Source: Prionace glauca (Eukaryota; Chordata; Chondrichthyes; Carcharhiniformes; Carcharhinidae). From it: a stretch of 64,000 bases of DNA. The notes below the pieces were generated by a model. That model had not been told where the DNA came from. It made no database searches and saw only the letters and a program-made list of their open reading frames with translations. The stretch covers positions 22,801,538-22,865,537 of the forward strand of contig CM075760.1 in the NCBI GenBank assembly GCA_037974335.1. Direction: 5' to 3'. The position numbers and the translations under genes are program-made. Positions 45,423 to 55,934 of the stretch are shown here, one piece after another. Numbering within the stretch: position 1 is the stretch's first letter; the number at the start of each line of letters is the position of its first letter.

Positions 45423-45844
45423 AATTACATACTTTTTACTTGTTGTGAGATTTCCTGCCTCTACCACCTTTCCTCCGTTTCTCTCTCCATGGACTCTGAC
45501 CAGAATTCTCTGGCCATTCATGCCGGTAGGATTCTGCATTCCTGCCGGCAGCACACACCTCCGCCCGTGGGTTTTCTGCTGGTGTGGGGTGATGTTAATG
45601 TGAATTCCCATGGGGAGCAGTTGATCAGAGAGTCCTGCTGCTAGCAAACATCACATCACTTCCCATCAGCGGGAAACACACTGCTGGGAGGCCGGAGAAT
45701 CTTACCCACTGTCTGACCTGTGAGTATTTCCAGCATTTTCTGTGTTTATTTCAGATATCCCACAACTGCTTTATTTTGCTATTATTTTATTGGAGGCATT
45801 GCTCACAGAACCAACTTTAGAAACACGATTGACTAATTTTTTTA
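45423..45844. other. intergenic, no gene seen
   Basis: A short inverse repeat piece (TGCCTCTACCACCTTTCC) near 45455 looks LINE-derived, and TATTTCCAGCATTTTCTGTG near 45725 belongs to a dispersed repeat. Nothing else is recognised. Confidence 0.4.
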
Positions 45845-46324
45845 ATCCACAGATGCTCTGGTCCGCCTTGTTGTCCAACAAGGGGCATACACGCGATGGG
45901 TCGTGCGAGGGCTGCTCTTGGATGTTGCTTCGAGAGTTGCCTAGTGCTTCATGTCGTTAGCGTACACTTAAACTGATGGGCAACATGACTGCTCAGTGAC
46001 TATCACTGTTTGTTGTGCAGATACATGGATTTGGGCCAGTATCTGTGGGAGTTTGCACATTCTCCCCGTGCTTGGATGGGTTATCTCCGGGAGCTCAGGT
46101 TTCCTTCCACACCCCAAAAAACGTGCACTTAGGCTGATTGGCAGTAACACATTGTCCCTAAATTAGTCTCCCCTCAATCTGGTTATAATTCCTTTATTGT
46201 GGAGTCCAATAGGCGTAGACAAAGGTCGTAGGGAGAAGAGGGCACTCACAATGTTAAAATGGTGGCACAGGCTCATTGGGCCGAAGGGCCGGTTTCCCAG
46301 GCTGTGTTGTTCTCTGTTCTTTGT
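45845..46324 (+). mobile_element. 3' UTR of the SINE-bearing CR1-like LINE
   Basis: It shares GTCCAACAAGGGGCATACAC and the SINE-like GGGAGTTTGCACATTCTCCC with 16435-16829, and the final GGGCCGAAGGGCCGGTTTCC with a (TTCTTTG)n tail. No coding part is present. Confidence 0.65.
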
Positions 46325-46594
46325 AATTATGAAACAAAATGCTGGAAAATCTCAACAGGTCAGACAGCATCTGTGGGGATGGAACTAAAGTCTGAAACAT
46401 TGACTCTGTTCTCTCTCACAGATCAGCTCCTGTGATCCTTGGGTGGAGTTTGAGGGATTGGAAGATTCTGTTAAGGTCCTGGTTAGTTGTGAGTAAATAA
46501 AATCCCTATTCTTCACTTCCTGCCTCTTTCCCTCTCCTCCCATGTATCCAATAGTCATGTGTAGACCCACCTCCCTTCCCTGAAGGGTGTTACA

Positions 46595-47332
46595 TAAGAA
46601 CATAAGAAATAGGAGCAGGAGTAGGCCATCTAGCCCTTCAAACCTGCCCCGCCATTCAATAAGATCATGGCTGATCTGAAGTGGATCAGTTCCACTTTCC
46701 CACTTTCTCCCCATAACCCTTAATTCCCTTGTCTATCAGAAACCTATCTACCCATGACTTAAATATATTTAGCGAGGTAGCCTCCACCACTTCAATGGGC
46801 AGAGAATTCCAGAGATTCACCACCCTTTGAGTGAAGAAGTTCCTCCTCAACTCTCATCTAAACTGTCCCCCCTTATCTTGAGGCTGTGCCCTCTAGTCCT
46901 GCTGTCCTTTCTAAGCAGGAAGAATCTCTCTACCTCTACCTCTACCTATCCATCCCCTTCATTATCTTATACGTCTCTATAAGATCCCCCCTCATTCTTC
47001 TCAATTCCAGCAAATACAGACCCAGTCTATTTAGTCTCTCTTCATAGTCCAACCTCCTCATCTCCGGTATCAGCCTAGTGAACCTCCTCTGCACTCCCTC
47101 CAAGGCCAAAATATCCTTGCGCAAGTGCGGCGACCAAAACTGCACACCGTACTCCAGCTGCGGCCTCACCAGTGCCCTATACAGTTGCAGCAAGACCTCC
47201 CTGCTTTTATATTCTGTCCCCCTCGCTATAAAGGCCAGCATCCCATTTGCACCTGCAGACTGGGTTTTTGCGACTCATGCACAAGGACCCCCAGGTCCCT
47301 CTGCACCATAGCATGCTGCAGCTTTTCGCCCT
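46595..47332 (-). mobile_element. 5'-truncated CR1-like LINE in the right arm
   Basis: It is the minus-strand counterpart of 40813-41549, sharing its indels. It was therefore copied with the arm rather than inserted independently. Confidence 0.8.
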
Positions 47333-48165
47333 TTAAATAGGGGTCAGAGTAGGTGCAGCCTTGATGGGCCGAACGGCCTTCTTCTGGCCGTTCTATGGGA
47401 TTCTGTGGTTCAACTCACAATTTCAATTAACTCCAAACAATGGGACAGACACACACCTCCCATCAACATTGTATATGAAGAGACACGTTTCAGTCCTGGA
47501 TGTGATTAACAGCAACAATAACAGCAGAATCCAACTCACGTAATCACTTGTGAACTAGCCTGTGTCTCAGCAGGAGGGAGGACCAAGTAAATCTCTGCCC
47601 ACAAACAGAGCAGATGAATGGCGTCTCCCTGGTGTGCATGCGCTGGTGCTCCTGTAGGATAGATAACCTGCTGAATCCCTTCCCACATGCAGAGCAGGTG
47701 AAAGGTCTCTCTCCAGTGTGAATTCGCTGGTGTATCAGCAGGTTGGCTGACTGTGTGAATCTCTTCCCACACTCAAAGCAGATGAATGACTTCTCTCCAG
47801 TGTGAACTCGCTGGTGTATCAGTAGGTTGGACGACTGAGTGAATCTCTTCCCACACTCAGAGCAAGTAAATGGTCTCTCCCGGGTGTGAACTCGATGGTG
47901 TGTTAGCAAGTTGGTTGACTGAGTGAATCCTTTCCCACACTCTGAGCAGATGAATGGCCTCTCTCCAGTGTGAACACGCAGGTGTGACTGCAGTGTGGAT
48001 GACTTGCTAAATCCCTGCCCACACGTGGAACAGGTGAAAGGACTCTCCCCAGTGTGAACCCGTTGATGAGTTTCCAGAGCAGATGGGCAACGGAATCCCT
48101 TCCCACAGTCCCCACATCTCCATCTTTTGTCCATGGTGCCGGTATCCCTGTGTCTCTGCAGGTTG
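46595..48165 (-). repeat. right arm of the large inverted repeat
   Basis: This is the mirror image of 39981-41549. The order is inverted: LINE (46595-47332), SINE piece, then ZNF-N'. Beyond 48165 the sequence no longer matches the ZNF-N leader. Confidence 0.85.
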
Positions 48166-48248
48166 AGCCAGTTGGGTTTTTGTGGAGATTGAGCAGTTTT
48201 CATGATCACTTTTTCCTCCTGCTGGCCCCACAAATTTACTACATTCAT
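47544..48248 (-). CDS. ZNF-N': inverted copy of ZNF-N, seven fingers
   Basis: The finger region is almost identical to ZNF-N and ends R-H-R-L-V-H-K. It begins M-D-K-R-W-R-C (Glu to Asp) at ATG 48134. Upstream of the arm junction the ZNF-N leader is absent, and the frame stays open to an in-frame ATG at 48248. This could add 38 residues ([10 protein letters not shown] ... R-D-T-G-T) not found in ZNF-N. Either start is possible. The original promoter and leader exon were not copied, so expression would need a new promoter. The start lies under 200 bp from the ZNF-O coding start in head-to-head orientation. Target unknown. Confidence 0.75.
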   Translation of the reverse strand: MNVVNLWGQQEEKVIMKTAQSPQKPNWLNLQRHRDTGTMDKRWRCGDCGKGFRCPSALETHQRVHTGESPFTCSTCGQGFSKSSTLQSHLRVHTGERPFICSECGKGFTQSTNLLTHHRVHTRERPFTCSECGKRFTQSSNLLIHQRVHTGEKSFICFECGKRFTQSANLLIHQRIHTGERPFTCSACGKGFSRLSILQEHQRMHTRETPFICSVCGQRFTWSSLLLRHRLVHK

Positions 48249-48325
48249 TCAGCTCACATTCACAGGTTGCTTTTGTGTTTGTGTGAATTCTCTCTCACTC
48301 CCTTTTTTTCTTTTTTTAAAATCAC

Positions 48326-48434
48326 AGGATTGAGGAGGAGGGGGATTGACAATCGGGAATCTCGAATCAAACATCACACCAGAATCTGAGAATCATCCAG
48401 TTTGTCATAACCTGAATATCACAGGACTTCCAAC
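48326..48434 (+). other. leader of the ZNF-O terminal exon
   Basis: A pyrimidine tract followed by AAAATCACAG ends at 48325. The leader phrases (ATCAAACATCACACCAGAATC) match other ZNF leaders. Confidence 0.55.
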
Positions 48435-51433
48435 ATGGAAGGAAACAGTCCCGTTCTCAGCGGGGAGAAACGGTACACGTGTTCTGTGTGTGGACAAAGA
48501 TTCAGCCAATCATCTGGCCTTTTGAAACATCAGCGAGCTCACACTGGAGGCAGGCTGTTCATTTGCAGTGTTTGTGGGAAAGGATTTACTCGATCATTCA
48601 CCCTTCTCAGACACCAACGAATTCACACTGGGGAGAGGCCGTTTACCTGCTCTGTGTGTGGAAAGGAATTCACTCAGTTATCCTGCCTGCTGACACACCA
48701 ACACACTCACACTGGGGAGAGGCTCTTCACCTGCTCTGAATGTGGGAAGGGATTCATTAATTCGACTAATTTACAGACACACCAGCGTGTTCACACTGGA
48801 GAGAGGCCTTTCACCTGCCCTGCGTGTGGCAACGGATTCACAAATTCATCCAACCTGCAGAGACACCAGCGAGTTCACACTGGGGACACCCCGTTCACCT
48901 GCTCTGTGTGTGGAAGGGAATTCACTCAGTTATCCCATCTGCAGAGACACCAGCGAGTTCACACTGGGGAGAGACCATTTACCTGTTCTGATTGTGGAAA
49001 GGAATTCACTCAGTTATCTCACCTGCAGAGACACCAGCGAGTTCCGGGGAGAGACCATTCACCTGCTCCGAGTGTGGGAAGGGATTCACTCAGGCAAATG
49101 ACCTGCTCAGACACAAACGGGTTCACACTGGGGAGAGACCATTTATCTGCTCTGTGTGTGGAAAGGGATTCACTCAATCAAATGACCTGCTCAGACACCA
49201 TCGGGCACACACTGGGGAGAGACCATTTATCTGCTCTGAGTGTGGGAAGGGATTCACTCGGTCATCCCACCTATTGGATCACCAGAGAATTCACACTGAG
49301 GAGAGACCATTTATCTGCTCTGAGTGTGGGAAGGGATTCACTACTTTATCCAGCTGGGAGGGGCACAAGCGAGTTCACACTGAGGCAAGAACTTTGAGCT
49401 GCACCGAGTCTGGGAAGGGAGTCACAGTCTCACCCAGTCAGCAGGGACACCGGAGAGTTCAGACTGAGGACGGACCGGTTCCCCGCCCCGAGGGCGGTCC
49501 GGTTCCCCGCTCCGAGGACGCCCCGGTTCCCCGCCCCGAGGACGGTCCGGCCCCCCGCCCCGAGGACGGTCCGGCCCCCCGCCCCGAGGACGGTCCGGAT
49601 CCCCGCCCCGAGGACGGTCCGGTTCCCCGCCCCGAGGACGGTCCGGCTCCCCGCCCCGAGGACGGTCCGGCTCCCCGCCCCGAGGACGGTCCGGCTCCCC
49701 GCCCCGAGGACGGTCCGGCTCCCCGCCCCGAGGACGGTCCGGCTCCCCGCCCCGAGGACCGTCCGGCTCCCCGCCCCGAGGACGGTCCGGCTCCCCGCCC
49801 CGAGGACGGTCCGGCTCCCCGCCCCGAGGACGGTCCGGCTCCCCGCCCCGAGGACGGTCCGGCTCCCCGCCCCGAGGACGGTCCGGCTCCCCGCCCCGAG
49901 GACGGTCCGGCTCCCCGCCCCGAGGACGGTCCGGATCCCCGCCCCGAGGACGGTCCGGTTCCCCGCCCCGAGGACGGTCCGGTTCCCCGCCCCGAGGACG
50001 GTCCGGTTCCCCGCCCCGAGGACGGTCCGGCTCCCCGCCCTGAGGACGGTCCGGCTCCCCGTCCCGAGGACGGTCCGGCTCCCCGCCCCGAGGACGGTCC
50101 GGCTCCCCGCCCCTAGGACGGTCCGGTTCCCCGCCCCGAGGACGGTCCGGCTCCCCGCCCCGAGGACGGTCCGGCTCCCCGTCCCGAGGACGGTCCGGCT
50201 CCCCGCCCCGAGGACGGTCCGGCTCCCCGCCCCGAGGACGGTCCAGCTCCCCGCCCCGAGGACGGTCCGGTTCCCCGCCCCGAGGACGGTCCGGCTCCCC
50301 GCCCCGAGGACGGTCCGGTTCCCCGCCCCGAGGACGGTCCGGCTCCCCGTCCCGAGGACGGTCCGGCTCCCCGCCCCGAGGACGGTCCGGTTCCCCGCCC
50401 CGAGGACGGTCCGGTTCCCCGCCCCGAGGACGGTCCGGTTCCCCGCCCCGAGGACGGTCCGGTTCCCCGTCCCGAGGACGGTCCGGTTCCCCGCCCCGAG
50501 GACGGTCCGGTTCCCCGCCCCGAGGACGGTCCGGTTCCCCGCCCCGAGGACGGTCCGGTTCCCCGCCCCGAGGACGGTCCGGTTCCCCGCTCCGAGTCTG
50601 GGAAGGGATTCATTCCGTTCTCTAACCTGCTGACAGACGAACGAGGCGAGACTGATGAAAGACCTTTTACATGTCCAGACGGTGGGACTTGTTTTCAGAG
50701 TTCTGTGGAACCGGGGTCCCATCAACACGGTCACACTGACGAGAGACTATTCAGCTGCTCTCACTGTGGGGCTGCGTTCACACGATCGTCTGACCTCACT
50801 GAACACCAATGCACACACTCTGGGGAAAAGCTCCTCACTTTCCCCAAACATGGAAAGGGATTCACTCGGTTATCCAACCTGCTGACACACCAGCAAGGTC
50901 GCAGTGTGAAGAGGGGGTTCACTTGTCCCGAGTGTGGGAAGGGATTTACTCAGTCAACCAACCTGCTGAGACACCAACGGGTTCACACCAGGGAGAGGCC
51001 CTTCCTCTGCTCCGAGTGTGGGAGGGGATTCACTGAGTTATGCAACCTGATGACACACCAACGGGTTCACACCGGGGAGAGGCCCTTCCTCTGCTCCGAG
51101 TGTGGGAAGAGTTTTATTAATTCCACTAACCTGCTGCGGCACCAGCGAGTTCACACTGAGGAGAGACCATTCATGTGCTCTGAGTGTGGGAAGAGATTCA
51201 CTCAGTTACCACATCTACAGAGACACCAGCGAGTTCACACAGGGGAGAAGCCGTTCGCCTGCACTGTGTGTGAGAAGGGATTCGCTCAGTTATCGCACCT
51301 GGTAAGACACCAGCGAGTTCACACCGGGGAGAAACCATTCACCTGCTCCCAGTGTGGGAGGGAATTCACCCAGTCAAATGACTTGCTGAGACACCAGAGA
51401 GTTCACACTGAGGAGAGACCCTTCATGTGCTGA
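48435..51433 (+). pseudogene. ZNF-O: multi-finger C2H2 gene with inserted minisatellite
   Basis: From ATG 48435 (M-E-G-N-S-P-V-L-S-G-E-K-R-Y-T-C) there are seven fingers in frame. A 4-bp deletion in the linker near 49044 shifts the frame, and the first reading ends at 49397. The other frame (visible from 48992) carries four more fingers, then an eroded one (C-T-E-S-G-K-G-V). It then runs through 47 copies of E-D-G-P-(A/V/D)-P-R-P and after the array carries seven more intact fingers to a TGC TGA at 51433. A GAG to TAG change at 50114 opens unit 28. Only these two breaks separate the locus from one reading of about 1000 codons. It may be expressed as a shorter seven-finger protein. Fingers on both sides of the array are well kept, so the breaks look recent, or could be assembly errors. 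Confidence 0.7.
49466..50596 (+). repeat. 24-bp coding minisatellite, 47 units
   Basis: The unit GAGGACGGTCCGGCTCCCCG plus CCCC repeats with no length change: the first and last GAG codons are 1128 bp apart, exactly 47 x 24. The fifth codon varies (GCT, GTT, GAT). The unit keeps the ZNF frame and encodes the octapeptide E-D-G-P-A-P-R-P. Flanking S-E-S-G-K-G and T-E-S-G-K-G phrases suggest that it grew from a finger linker. The minus strand is G-rich (GGGGCGGGG per unit). Confidence 0.9.
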
Positions 51434-51837
51434 CTATGGGAAGAGATTCACTCAGTTATCCAGTCTGCTGAAACACCAGAGAGTTCACACTGAGGAGAGA
51501 CCCTTCATGTGCTGACTGTGGGAAGAGATTCACTCAGTTATCCAGTCTGCTGAAACACCAGAGAGTTCACACTGAGGAGAGACCCTTCATGTGCTGACTG
51601 TGGGAAGAGATTCACTCAGTTATCCAGTCTGCTGAAACACCAGAGAGTTCACACTGAGGAGAGACCCTTCATGTGCTGACTGTGGGAAGAGATTCACTCA
51701 GTTATCCAGTCTGCTGAAACACCAGAGAGTTCACACTGAGGAGAGACCCTTCATGTGCTGACTGTGGGAAGAGATTCACTCAGTTATCCAGTCTGCTGAA
51801 ACACCAGAGAGTTCACACTAGGGGGAGGTCCACCTGC
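51428..51837 (+). repeat. five tandem copies of an 82-bp damaged finger unit
   Basis: The units start at 51428, 51510, 51592, 51674 and 51756 (TGCTGACTGTGGG). A normal finger unit is 84 bp; each copy has lost the same two bases (TGCTCTGA to TGCTGA), so each shifts frame and opens with TGC TGA. The copies are almost identical, so the duplication followed the deletion. Confidence 0.9.
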
Positions 51838-52140
51838 TCTACATGAGAAAACAGATCCTCTCAGTCATCCTGCCTCCTTCGATCACCAGTAATTTCACAT
51901 TGGGAAAAACCCTTTAAATCTCGGAACTGTGGGAAATACAATAAATGTTCCTGGGAACTGTAACTTCTACATGTTCATACTGATGAGATACCGTTCCTCT
52001 CACTGCAGATGCACCCAGGAAATAATTTTAACTCACTGTACCCAGAAATTTCACAGTGTGGACAGCCTCCACCTGCCCTGAATGTTGGAAGGAATTTGCT
52101 TATTTATCCCATGTGCTGAGATACCAGTGAGTTCACAATT
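51838..52140 (+). pseudogene. eroded fingers after ZNF-O
   Basis: Remains include GATCACCAGTAATTTCACAT and TCGGAACTGTGGGAAATAC, then ATGTTGGAAGGAATTTGCTT. They are the old C-terminal fingers or 3' UTR of ZNF-O. Confidence 0.5.
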
Positions 52141-52590
52141 AAATACAGTGATCAGATTTTGCTGTTAATCATGTTCAGGATTGAATCATGTTCATTGGGG
52201 TCTGTTTCTGCTGATGTCAGTAAACCCCACCCTAGCTATAGGGGCTGATCATCTTGCTAAAAGTCAAATAAATCAACTTTGCATCAAATAAACTTGTATT
52301 CTTTTTACTAACTCCGACGTCGTCAGGTCTCTCCCCTCCCCTGTCTCCTCCGTCCTCACCTCCAACAATAAGTGTGAGGATTTCATGGAGTTCCTCTATC
52401 ACTAAGATTGAGACAATCTGATCAGCTGCCTCTGCTGCTTCCTCCCTTCCACTAGCCCATTGGACTGAACGGCTTCCCCTGAACCCCACATCTTCCCCTC
52501 GTTTCTTTCTCATATCCCTTCATGTCCATCTTGTCCGTCAGATCCACCATGTGCTCACAAAGGGCTGGATGGACACCCTCTCTGCTGTAA
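52141..52590. other. 3' flank of ZNF-O, no gene seen
   Basis: It opens with the ZNF 3' UTR phrase (CAGATTTTGCTGTTAATCAT). The remainder, with a CT-rich part near 52330, shows no recognised element. Confidence 0.4.
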
Positions 52591-52591
52591 G

Positions 52592-52668
52592 ACATGATCT
52601 TATTGAATGGCGGGGCAGGCTCGAAGGGCCAGATGGCCTACTCCTGCTCCTATTTCTTATGTTCTTAT
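52592..52668 (+). mobile_element. CR1-like LINE tail (about 75 bp)
   Basis: Only GATCTTATTGAATGGCGGGG to the (TTCTTATG)n tail remains. It is nearly identical to the young LINEs. Confidence 0.75.
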
Positions 52669-52937
52669 GTAACAATTGGTCATCAACCCCAAATTGCTGA
52701 TCGCCAAACTTACCCACGTAAACTGCTATTGTTCTCACTTTCCAGGTGTTACCCTGACGCTATTAAATATTTGATATGTGAAACTAACAAACAATGGTGT
52801 GTGGGTTTGTTACTGACATATTGACAGAGGTCAGGATGGACGCGAACTATCATCACACGGTGTGAATGGTCGGAGCTGGAACTTGGGTTTTGTACTCTAT
52901 AGGGTGGTTGGGGAGGGGAGGAAGAAAGTGGGGTTAG

Positions 52938-53012
52938 GGTTAGAATCAGATCAGCCACGATCATATTGAACAATGGAATAGCCTCAAAAAGCTGGGTGGC
53001 CTGCTCCTAACT
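52938..53012 (+). mobile_element. diverged CR1-like LINE tail
   Basis: TCAGATCAGCCACGATCATA to CTGGGTGGCCTGCTCCTAAC, with a worn end. Confidence 0.5.
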
Positions 53013-53560
53013 CGTATGAGAATTCCTACAGTGCAGGAGGCCATTCTGCCCATCGAATCTGCACCAACCAGGCCTTATCCCCACAACCCCATGCATTGGT
53101 ATGTCATTAGGTTGCTTAACTCAGTGAATCCCTTCCCACACTCGGAGCAGAGGAATGACCTCTCTCTAATACTAATCCCCTGACACTAGGCTCAATTTTG
53201 AATGGCCAATCAACCTAACCTGTGCATCCATGGACTGTAGGAGGATTCGCATTCTAATCAGTAATCTCTAAACTGTCTGTGCTTTATATGCTCTGTCTGA
53301 GGCCAGAACTCTCCATTCACCTGACGAAGAGGCAGTCCCCTCGAAAGCTTGTGAGTATATTATCAAATAAATAGGTTGGACTAAAACCTGGTGTTATCAG
53401 ACTTTTTACTGTAGGAGGAAACCAGAGCATCCAGAGGAAATGCATGCGGACACGGGGAGAATGTGCAAACTCGATACAGATAATGACCCAAGGCCGGAAT
53501 TGAACACGGGTCCCTGGTGCTGTGAGACAGTAATCCTATCCACTGTGATGCCCTGTGGCA
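53013..53560 (-). repeat. SINE split by a Penelope-like tail
   Basis: SINE parts lie at 53013-53250 and 53408-53560 (minus strand; head B box near 53502 reads GGGACCCGTGTTCAATTCC). A Penelope-like piece at about 53251-53407 lies between two copies of ACTGTAGGAGGA (53234-53245 and 53408-53419). Confidence 0.65.
53251..53407 (+). mobile_element. Penelope-like element tail
   Basis: It contains ACCTGACGAAGAGGCAGTCC, TCGAAAGCTTGTGAGTATAT and AACCTGGTGTTATCAGACTT, the same subfamily as the palindromic insertion at 38871. Confidence 0.6.
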
Positions 53561-53689
53561 GGATCTCATCCTCACTTTCCCAGATTCAAACAAAGACTGT
53601 CCATCTCTAATGGCAGCCAGATTGTCCACAATCCTCTGCGCTGTAGAAACTGTTCTATCTGCCTCAGGCTGGCCGGGTGGATGGCACAT

Positions 53690-53960
53690 GCTCAGTCACT
53701 GACAGGTCACAATGCCTATGTGATTGATGGCAGCTCCGGACTAATAGAAAGAGGAGGCGGGGCTGGAGGACTGTACAGGAGCATCTGGTCCTCCAACCAA
53801 TTGGAGAGAATGAGGGGCGGGCCTGAGCCTGGGTCTCCCTCATTGGCTGAAACCCTGCACCATTGTGAAACTGCTCTGTGTCTGGCCCAGGAGGAGGTCC
53901 TCCCCCCACCCCCCCTCCCCCACACACACTGGGTGCACGTAGATCAGGAATGTGGGGCTG
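53690..53960 (-). promoter_or_regulatory. CpG-poor copy of the dyad-type ZNF promoter
   Basis: Its minus strand is paralogous to 37770-37915. It has CCAATTGG, AATGAGGGGCGGGCC, ATTGG boxes and the dyad GGAGGACT (53765-53772) ... GGTCCTCC (53787-53794). No gene is obvious close downstream on either strand. Confidence 0.5.
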
Positions 53961-54227
53961 AAGTGCAAACAAAACATCAACAAAAGGTTTTTATTTAGAA
54001 AACTGAGAAGGTGTATATGGCTGCAACATCGAGTTTCAGATTATGTTCAGTAACAAACTGAAATTATGCAGATTTCCCTCACTAAATGAATGCTTCTGCC
54101 TGCTTTTGAAGGAGGACCATTCACGTGTTAGGCAAACGCGATAACCACTAAATACAGAAACAAGTGACAAAGACAGCAACAGGTGTGAACCATTCAGATC
54201 CTGGAATCCCTTCAACATTGACTGATC

Positions 54228-54625
54228 TATAAAGTTTAATTTATTCGTCACAAGAAAGGCTTACCTTAACATTGCAATGAAGTTAGTATGAAACTCCCTG
54301 AGTATCCACTGTCCAGTACCTGTTCGGGATAATGTACCAAACCAGCACATCTTTCAGAATTTGGGAGGAAATCCAGAGGACATCCACGCAGACATGGGGA
54401 GAATGTGCAGACTCCACACAAACAGGCCGGAACAGAACCCGGGTCCCTGGCGCTATGAGACAGCAGTGCTAACCCACTGTGTCACCGTGCCCCCAGGAAT
54501 CGAACCAGGGTCCCTGGCGCTGTGAGACAGCAGTGTCTAACCCACTGTGTCACCGTGCCCCTGGGAATCGAACCCGGGTCCCTGGCGGTGAGACAGCAGC
54601 GCTAACCCACTGTTTCACAGTGCAG
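54228..54625 (-). repeat. SINE with triplicated tRNA-like head
   Basis: The body runs from TTTAATTTATTCGTCACAAG to CAGACTCCACACAAACAGG. The tRNA-like head (GAACCCGGGTCCCTGGCGCT ... GTGTCACCGTGCCCC on +) then appears three times: about 54431-54494, 54495-54562 and 54563-54623. Confidence 0.8.
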
Positions 54626-54659
54626 CAGGACCAACATTTGTGTTTGAACTAACATCACC

Positions 54660-54960
54660 ATGGATTGATCAGTTGTTGCTGTTTGTGGAATCTTACTGTG
54701 CACAAACTGACTGCTGGGATCAGTAACAACTCATATTTATATAACACGTTTATTGCAATAAAACATCCCAAGGTCCTTCAGAGGAATTTTGTAACAAAAT
54801 ACTGAATCACACTGGGAGTTAGTGAATTGAGGGGAAAACATGTCTGTACTGATGTTATTGTGGCATCATGAGCGTTCCACATACAACATGACTTGTATCT
54901 ATAAATTCTCATCTTGAACATTTCAATTGAAATTTCAAGGCGAGCAGAGCTTTTTGAGCA
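54660..54960. repeat. unclassified interspersed repeat pieces
   Basis: TTGTGGAATCTTACTGTGCACAAACTG and TCATATTTATATAACACGTT resemble dispersed fish repeats. No coding sequence is seen. Confidence 0.35.
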
Positions 54961-55039
54961 GAATGGTTCAGATTCCCATCCCCTTTAATGTGAACAAGTT
55001 GTTTCTGATTTCCCTACAGAGGTTGTCTATTAAACAATG

Positions 55040-55830
55040 ACTGAACACAGGGGGTGAATGTGAGAAGCTGAAGTTTCCAGTTGAAGAGGTTCCCAATGTC
55101 TCTGAGCAGCTGAACTGGGGAAGCCTCTGGGCAGAGACTGTCCTGCTGCTATTTCCCTTCCTGACCACCGGGGGTCGCTGTAACACGCCCGGGCGCTGCT
55201 ACTCCCAGTGACACGTCTTGCCCAGTCCGGCCCGGCCGCTGCTCGTTGGCGGAACATCCGGGTCCTGCAGAGAGGCGGGGTCAGCCGCCATATTGCCATG
55301 ACATCACTACAGCCCCTCCCCCCCGTCGAGGAAAAAGCGGCGTTTCAGAAATGTAGAAAGTGAGAGAAATTCCCACCCGGAAATCCCGCCCGGAGCGGAA
55401 TTAAAATTAAATAAAATACATATTTTTATAAAGAGGCAGGTGGCGGAACCGCGCATGTGCTGTAGTATTTCCCCAGAGCGCACCGCGCGGGTGTGATTGA
55501 AAACCAGACGGAATAAAAAACAGAAATGATTTTCCCTAATGGAGAAGGAACCGAAAGTCTGACGGGTGAGGATGTGAATAATAATCATCAAGATTCAACA
55601 TATTAAAAGATTCAAATGTAACTGCCTGGGCGCATGTGCAGGAGGGGAATTCCCCCAGAGTGCAGCGCGCGGGACGCCGTCTCCCCTGGCAACGCAAGAT
55701 GGCCGCCGGCGGTGGTGTGAATGTGGCGCAGGCGCAGTGAGGTCTGCCTGCAGCCCATTGTCCAGACTGCCCCCCAGTGGATGTGGTAGGGATGGTGCAG
55801 CAGATGGAGCAACAATCCCAGTTTCAATGT
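55040..55830. promoter_or_regulatory. CpG-rich promoter block(s) without a clear gene
   Basis: It includes AAGATGGCCGCC near 55695 (YY1-like), GCCGCCATATTGCCATGACATC near 55285, GTGGCGCAGGCGCAGTGAGG near 55725 and GGGCGCATGTGCAGG. Two short GC-rich parts (55640 and 55460) share CGCATGTGC and CCCCAGAG(T/C)GC and may be duplicates. No ZNF or Ig coding exon can be tied to it within the window. Confidence 0.5.
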
Positions 55831-55934
55831 GGGGAGAGAAGCTGCAATGCTGCTCCCTGTTGTTCACTCCTCTCTCCAGCCTCAGCATTGCAGAGTGTTT
55901 AAACAAGAGGGTGCATTGTCACAGCAGCAGGGTC

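Noticed and set aside
49430-50734. 434-codon open frame on the minus strand with repeated T-V-L-G-A-G
   Set aside because: It is the antisense reading of the 24-bp minisatellite. A unit divisible by three leaves several frames open, and the flanks have no coding signature.
51428-51837. CRISPR-like regular repeat
   Set aside because: The five units are contiguous without unique spacers and clearly derive from C2H2 finger units; the genome is a vertebrate.
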